64,000 nt of DNA from Vibrio lentus (GTDB lineage Bacteria > Pseudomonadota > Gammaproteobacteria > Enterobacterales > Vibrionaceae): positions 186,001-250,000 of the forward strand of contig NZ_MCZK01000097.1 in assembly GCF_002875945.1 (NCBI RefSeq). The letters run 5' to 3'. Made by a program: the position numbers and the translations under genes. This document shows, piece by piece, positions 60,164 to 64,000 of the stretch (position 1 is its first letter; each line of letters begins with the position of its first letter). The notes beneath the pieces were generated by a model that ran no database searches, had not been told where the DNA came from, and saw only the letters and a list, made by a program, of their open reading frames with translations.

Positions 60164-60245
60164 AGCAGCTCCGTAGCATGAATAGGGTAGAGGGTACTTA
60201 TAATTATTTTTTCAGAATGTCAGTTTGAATAATGAGTTTCAAAAT

Positions 60246-60264
60246 CTATTCCTTGGTGGAATAG
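60246..60264. promoter_or_regulatory. Inverted repeat, candidate MurR/RpiR operator 1
   Basis: CTATTCCTTGGTGGAATAG is a perfect 7-5-7 inverted repeat in the symporter-regulator intergenic region. Contains TATTCC/GGAATA also found in operator 2. Confidence 0.55.
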
Positions 60265-60310
60265 TGACCAATGATTTTCTTTGACCATGATCCCAGAAGG
60301 CTGTGTTAGC

Positions 60311-60328
60311 TATTCCATACGGGAGAAT
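60311..60328. promoter_or_regulatory. Imperfect third TATTCC site
   Basis: TATTCCATACGGGAGAAT shares TATTCC but its right half is degenerate (ATTC...GAAT). A weak site between the two good palindromes. Confidence 0.3.
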
Positions 60329-60333
60329 TCGAA

Positions 60334-60347
60334 GGAATAATTATTCC
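60334..60347. promoter_or_regulatory. Inverted repeat, candidate MurR/RpiR operator 2
   Basis: GGAATAATTATTCC is a perfect 14-base palindrome, 63 bases before the regulator start. Centre to centre it is about 85 bases, near eight helical turns, from operator 1. Confidence 0.55.
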
Positions 60348-60410
60348 AATGAGAATACAAAACTCGTTATGATAACGAGGTGCGGTTAGAGATAAGGGGA
60401 AGGGCGTTTA

Positions 60411-61259
60411 ATGAAAGGCATTGCGAAAGTAAAAGCGCTGTTACCCAAGCTGTCTCCATCCGATGCGCTGGTGGCGCGATATGTTCTTGACCACCCACAA
60501 CAGGTGAAGCAATTATCTTCGCCCGAGTTGGCCAAAGCCGTCGGAGTGAGTCAGTCAACGATAGTGAAGTTTAGTCAGAAGCTTGGTTATAAAGGGTTTT
60601 CAGAAATGAAGGTCAAACTCTACCAAAGCGATATGACTTATCAGCCCGTATCTCAACGTGGCATACATGGCACCATCACTCGTAAAGATCCGCCCGATAT
60701 GGTGATGGACAAACTTCTTGCAAGCAAAACACAATCGCTTGAGCGCACTGTGTTATTAAACGAAGGTGAGCAGTTAAACCATGCCGCAGATATTTTACAC
60801 CTTGCGCGTAAGGTGCAGATCTCAGGCGTTGGCGCCTCATCGTTGGTAGCGAAAGATCTTGCCTATAAGCTGATGAAAATAGGTCATGCCGCCAATGCAG
60901 AGCAAGATGCCCATATTCAAATTGCCAATGCCGCTTCTCTTTCTGAAAATGATGTGTTGATTGCGATTTCTTATTCTGGAAACACCAGAGAAGTGGTGAA
61001 GGTGGCTCAGCTAGCCAGATCGAAAAAGGCCAAGGTGATAGTGATTAGTCAGCTATCACCTTCTGCTTTAGACAAATACGCTGATATTAAATTGATATCA
61101 GCAGCCGACGAAAATCATATTCGCAGTTCATCTATAACTGCTCGTGATAGCCAACTTTTTATTACTGACTTGTTGTTCATTGCGTTAACTCAGCAGGAAG
61201 AGCAAGCCGACCAATTAATTGAACAAAGCAAATCTGCAGTAGCAGAATTTAAGCAATAG
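60411..61259 (+). CDS. MurR/RpiR-family transcriptional regulator
   Basis: 282 residues. N-terminal RpiR HTH (about 1-77; [28 protein letters not shown]) and C-terminal SIS sugar-phosphate domain (about 125-265; [29 protein letters not shown]). In E. coli MurR responds to MurNAc-6-phosphate. Divergent from the symporter operon and followed at 11 bases by nagZ, so it probably controls both sides through the TATTCC repeats. Symbol left blank because the ligand is inferred. Confidence 0.88.
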   Translation: MKGIAKVKALLPKLSPSDALVARYVLDHPQQVKQLSSPELAKAVGVSQSTIVKFSQKLGYKGFSEMKVKLYQSDMTYQPVSQRGIHGTITRKDPPDMVMDKLLASKTQSLERTVLLNEGEQLNHAADILHLARKVQISGVGASSLVAKDLAYKLMKIGHAANAEQDAHIQIANAASLSENDVLIAISYSGNTREVVKVAQLARSKKAKVIVISQLSPSALDKYADIKLISAADENHIRSSSITARDSQLFITDLLFIALTQQEEQADQLIEQSKSAVAEFKQ

Positions 61260-61270
61260 AAGGATATTGT

Positions 61271-62260
61271 ATGGGACCGTTGTGGGTAGATGTTGCGGGC
61301 TATGAGCTAACAGCTGAAGACAGAGAAATTTTAGAGCACCCAACCGTTGGTGGTCTCATCTTATTTGCTAGAAACTACCACGATAGCAAACAGCTATCGG
61401 CGTTAAATAAAGAGATCCGCAAAGTCGTAAAACGTCCTATTTTAATCGGTGTTGACCAAGAAGGTGGCCGAGTTCAGCGCTTCCGCGATAGCTTTTCAAT
61501 TATCCCTGCAGCTCAGGAATTTGCGACCAAGAATAATGGCGAACAATTAGCAGAACAAGCGGGTTGGTTGATGGCGGCGGAGTTGATTGCCCATGATATC
61601 GATCTGAGCTTTGCGCCTGTTCTAGACAAAGGCCACGACTGTAAAGCGATTGGTAGCCGAGCGTTTGGTGAAGATATTGATACCATCGTTCGCCACAGCA
61701 GTGCTTTTATTAAGGGCATGAAATCGGTTGGTATGGCGACAACAGGGAAGCACTTCCCAGGGCACGGCGGCGTGATTGCTGACTCACACCTTGAAACGCC
61801 TTACGATCCTAGAGACGACATCTTTGAAACTGACATGGCGATCTTCAAGGCTCAAATTGAAGCTGGAATATTAGATGCGATGATGCCTGCGCACGTGGTT
61901 TTTTCTCACTATGATGATCAGCCAGCGAGTGGCTCTGAGTATTGGCTGCAGAAAGTATTAAGACAGCAACTTGGGTTTAAAGGCCTAATCTTCTCTGATG
62001 ACTTAACCATGGAAGGCGCTGCGATTATGGGTGGGCCAGCCGATAGAGCAAAGGCTGCCTTGAATGCAGGTTGTGACATGGTGTTGATGTGTAATAAACG
62101 AGATGCACAAATTGAAGCTCTTGATCACTTAGCGATTCAAGAGGTGCCTTTAGCCAACTCATTGCTTAAAAAGCACAGCTTTGACTTACCGACTCTTCAC
62201 TCGGATAGCCGATGGAAAGAGGCCTCAGAGCAAATTAAGCGAATGTTAAACGCTGGGTGA
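61271..62260 (+). CDS. nagZ: Beta-N-acetylhexosaminidase NagZ
   Basis: Cytoplasmic glycoside hydrolase family 3; releases GlcNAc from GlcNAc-anhydroMurNAc peptides, which can also induce beta-lactamase. 329 residues. Signature [14 protein letters not shown] near 160 and nucleophile Asp in [11 protein letters not shown] near 240. AAGGATATT precedes the ATG. 11 bases after the regulator gene; supplies substrates to AnmK and the linked kinase. Confidence 0.95.
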   Translation: MGPLWVDVAGYELTAEDREILEHPTVGGLILFARNYHDSKQLSALNKEIRKVVKRPILIGVDQEGGRVQRFRDSFSIIPAAQEFATKNNGEQLAEQAGWLMAAELIAHDIDLSFAPVLDKGHDCKAIGSRAFGEDIDTIVRHSSAFIKGMKSVGMATTGKHFPGHGGVIADSHLETPYDPRDDIFETDMAIFKAQIEAGILDAMMPAHVVFSHYDDQPASGSEYWLQKVLRQQLGFKGLIFSDDLTMEGAAIMGGPADRAKAALNAGCDMVLMCNKRDAQIEALDHLAIQEVPLANSLLKKHSFDLPTLHSDSRWKEASEQIKRMLNAG

Positions 62261-62285
62261 TAAATAAACACTCTATAAGTTTTAA

Positions 62286-62315
62286 GAAGGCGATATGAAA
62301 AATATCGCCTTTTTT
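62286..62315 (+). terminator. Terminator after nagZ
   Basis: AAGGCGATAT-GAAAA-ATATCGCCTT then a T run, 25 bases after nagZ. Confidence 0.92.
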
Positions 62316-62372
62316 GTATGTGCTAGGCGTGGTTTAGGCTTATTTGTGCCTCAGAACGAACTAAAGATGATG

Positions 62373-62390
62373 TGTAAATTAATATTTACA
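62373..62390. promoter_or_regulatory. TyrR box 1 (strong) upstream of aroF
   Basis: TGTAAATTAATATTTACA is a perfect TGTAAA-N6-TTTACA TyrR box. Confidence 0.85.
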
Positions 62391-62395
62391 CTAAA

Positions 62396-62413
62396 TGTTT
62401 TTTATTGTTTACA
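62396..62413. promoter_or_regulatory. TyrR box 2 (weak) upstream of aroF
   Basis: TGTTTTTTATTGTTTACA keeps the right half and part of the left half of the TyrR consensus. Start-to-start distance from box 1 is 23 bases, the usual strong-weak tandem arrangement. Confidence 0.65.
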
Positions 62414-62479
62414 CTTGCAATCGTTTTTGTAGCTGTTATTGTGGTTTTAAAGATTGTTAGCCCAAATGGAAATGTTGGG

Positions 62480-62497
62480 TGTAAAAATAAATATACA
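62480..62497. promoter_or_regulatory. TyrR box 3 upstream of aroF
   Basis: TGTAAAAATAAATATACA has one mismatch to TGTAAA-N6-TTTACA. It ends ten bases before the aroF start, overlapping its ribosome-binding region. Confidence 0.6.
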
Positions 62498-62506
62498 GGT
62501 TGGGTT

Positions 62507-63580
62507 ATGCAAAAAAGTGAATTAAGCAATGTCAATATCATCGACGAACAGGTACTGATTACTCCAGAGGAGTTAAAAGCGAAATTACCTTTGAGCGATA
62601 ATGCTCGTCGTTTTATTCAAGAGTCTCGTGAAACGATTGCGAATATCATTCATAAGAAAGATCACCGTATGCTAATCGTGTGTGGCCCATGTTCTATTCA
62701 TGATCTAGAAGCTGCGAAAGAATACGCAAAACGCCTCAAAGCACTTTCTGAAGAACTGAGCGACCAACTGTATATTGTAATGCGTGTTTACTTTGAAAAG
62801 CCTCGTACCACTGTTGGTTGGAAAGGTTTGATCAATGACCCACATCTAGATGGTACGTTCGATATTGAGCATGGTCTGCATGTTGGTCGTGAGCTTTTAG
62901 TTGAGTTAGCTGAGATGGAAATCCCACTAGCGACAGAAGCACTAGACCCAATCAGTCCACAATACTTAGCAGATACATTCAGCTGGGCTGCGATTGGCGC
63001 ACGTACTACTGAATCTCAAACTCACCGTGAAATGGCAAGTGGCCTTTCAATGCCAATCGGCTTTAAGAATGGTACTGACGGTAACTTAGGTACTGCAATT
63101 AATGCGATGCAGGCTGCTTCTTCTAGTCACCGTTTCATGGGTATCAGCCGTGAAGGTGAGGTTGCACTGCTAACGACTCAAGGTAATCCAAACGGTCACG
63201 TTATTTTACGTGGCGGTAAGCAAACGAATTACGATTCAGTATCAGTACATGAGTGTGAACAAGAACTGGGTAAATCTGGTTTAGAAGCTGCGTTGATGGT
63301 CGATTGCAGCCACGCAAACTCTCGTAAAGATTTCCGTCGTCAACCATTGGTTGCTGAAGACGTTATCCACCAAGTACGTGAGGGTAATAAATCAATTATT
63401 GGCCTGATGATTGAGAGCCACATTAACGAAGGTAATCAGCCGTCAGATATTCCTCTAAATGAGATGAAATACGGCGTTTCTATTACCGACGCGTGTATCA
63501 ATTGGGAGTCAACTGAGGCACTATTGAAACATGCACATACGGAGTTAGTCCCGTTTTTAGAGAACCGCCTGAAAGGTTAG
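62507..63580 (+). CDS. aroF: 3-deoxy-7-phosphoheptulonate synthase, Tyr-sensitive type (AroF)
   Basis: First step of aromatic amino-acid synthesis: PEP plus erythrose-4-phosphate to DAHP. 357 residues from ATG 62507, beginning MQKSELSNVNIIDEQVLITPEEL as in E. coli AroF (MQKDALNNVHITDEQ). Active-site blocks CGPCSIHD, FEKPRTTVGWKG, GARTTESQTHRE and DCSHANS are intact. The frame is open 34 codons further upstream but lies over the TyrR boxes. tyrA follows, as in the E. coli aroF-tyrA operon. TyrR and tyrosine are the likely repressor system. Confidence 0.96.
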   Translation: MQKSELSNVNIIDEQVLITPEELKAKLPLSDNARRFIQESRETIANIIHKKDHRMLIVCGPCSIHDLEAAKEYAKRLKALSEELSDQLYIVMRVYFEKPRTTVGWKGLINDPHLDGTFDIEHGLHVGRELLVELAEMEIPLATEALDPISPQYLADTFSWAAIGARTTESQTHREMASGLSMPIGFKNGTDGNLGTAINAMQAASSSHRFMGISREGEVALLTTQGNPNGHVILRGGKQTNYDSVSVHECEQELGKSGLEAALMVDCSHANSRKDFRRQPLVAEDVIHQVREGNKSIIGLMIESHINEGNQPSDIPLNEMKYGVSITDACINWESTEALLKHAHTELVPFLENRLKG

Positions 63581-63651
63581 TCAGAGTTTAAATTTAAGTG
63601 CCTCATCTAATGGGGCATTTTAAGATCTGTCGCTAACGAACCTGCGTCAGT

Positions 63652-63686
63652 GCGGGCTTTTAGATTAGCGCGGGCTTATAGATTAG
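63652..63686. repeat. Short direct repeat between aroF and tyrA
   Basis: GCGGGCTTTTAGATTAG (63652) and GCGGGCTTATAGATTAG (63670) differ at one base, period 18, just before the tyrA ribosome site. Confidence 0.75.
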
Positions 63687-63697
63687 TAAGGAATAAA

Positions 63698-64000
63698 ATG
63701 GCCGTTGAACTGAACGAATTACGCGACCAAATCGATGCTGTCGATAAACAAATGTTGGATTTACTGGCTCAACGACTGGCTCTAGTAGAGAAAGTCGGCG
63801 AAGTGAAAAGTGAACATGGTTTACCTATTTATGTACCAGAACGTGAAGCTGCGATGCTGGCGTCTCGCCGTCAAGAAGCCGAGAAAATAGGGGTTCCGCC
63901 ACAGTTAATCGAAGATATTTTGCGTCGTACTATGCGTGAGTCTTATGCCAGTGAAAAAGATTCTGGTTTTAAGTGTCTTAACCCAGAGTTGCGTTCAGTG
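63698..64000 (+). CDS. tyrA: Chorismate mutase / prephenate dehydrogenase, N-terminal part (runs off the window)
   Basis: Bifunctional enzyme of tyrosine synthesis. 101 codons are present, open at the window end. They hold the AroQ chorismate mutase domain: [31 protein letters not shown] in separate blocks, [10 protein letters not shown] and [11 protein letters not shown]. The dehydrogenase domain would follow. AAGGAAT precedes the ATG by 6 bases. Downstream of aroF, so TyrR-controlled. Confidence 0.93.
   Translation, partial: MAVELNELRDQIDAVDKQMLDLLAQRLALVEKVGEVKSEHGLPIYVPEREAAMLASRRQEAEKIGVPPQLIEDILRRTMRESYASEKDSGFKCLNPELRSV

Noticed and set aside
62405..62506. Hydrophobic N-terminal extension of aroF
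   Set aside because: It covers the TyrR boxes and aroF homologues begin at MQK; the frame is merely open.

Overview
The window is chromosomal DNA of a Vibrio, most likely from the Splendidus-type marine clade. I base this on whole-protein recognition: VpsR, HlyU, ArcA, NhaR, a BtsS/BtsR pair with a short CstA, and gene orders such as nhaR-hlyU-rpsT-murJ-ribF-ileS-lspA-fkpB-ispH. The species assignment is inference. I see no rRNA, tRNA, CRISPR array, insertion sequence, integron or prophage. It is mostly core genome; the unusual material is in the intergenic DNA.

Layout. 1-2.3 kb: arcA (minus) with a long FNR/ArcA-type upstream region, an RraA-family gene and a small outer-membrane-like protein. 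2.6-7.6 kb: the complete threonine operon with leader peptide, attenuator, thrA, thrB and thrC. 7.7-12.2 kb: FMN reductase, grcA with two FNR boxes, nfo, a 42-codon ORF with a maskable ribosome site, ung, a hemerythrin protein and a DUF3545 protein. 12.9-19.9 kb: AGCS symporter and yaaA, then srmB, trmN, brnQ and fldB. 20-28.3 kb: xerD-dsbC-recJ-prfB-lysS followed by vpsR; prfB carries the classical programmed +1 frameshift. 28.6-36.4 kb: small proteins, mutH, a DnaA-box cluster, then rppH-ptsP-(TauE-like)-lgt-thyA. 36.5-42.2 kb: a ToxR-like membrane regulator, a small membrane protein, a Na/phosphate cotransporter, nhaR, hlyU and rpsT. 42.4-50.3 kb: murJ-ribF-ileS-lspA-fkpB-ispH. 50.5-55.5 kb: btsR, btsS and cstA plus a DUF2799 lipoprotein. 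55.6-62.3 kb: a peptidoglycan-sugar salvage cluster (murQ, anmK, a GlcNAc-kinase-like ATPase, a sodium symporter, a MurR/RpiR regulator, nagZ). 62.3-64 kb: aroF with three TyrR boxes and the start of tyrA, which runs off the window.

How the parts work together. ArcA and FNR-type sites link arcA and grcA to anaerobic control. BtsS/BtsR probably sense pyruvate and control the adjacent cstA through an unusually long phased array of boxes. NagZ, AnmK and MurQ plus the linked transporter and kinase form a route from muropeptide sugars to GlcNAc-6-phosphate. Lgt and LspA mature lipoproteins, and MurJ flips lipid II.

Most notable signals: (1) a roughly 20.6-bp phased array of BtsR-type boxes upstream of cstA; (2) a DnaA-box cluster beside mutH, which may correspond to E. 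coli DARS2; (3) a 42-aa ORF upstream of ung whose Shine-Dalgarno is complementary to its own leader, followed by a terminator; (4) TATTCC/GGAATA inverted repeats in the salvage-cluster promoter; (5) several degenerate short-period repeat tracts and one long inverted repeat just after gene ends.
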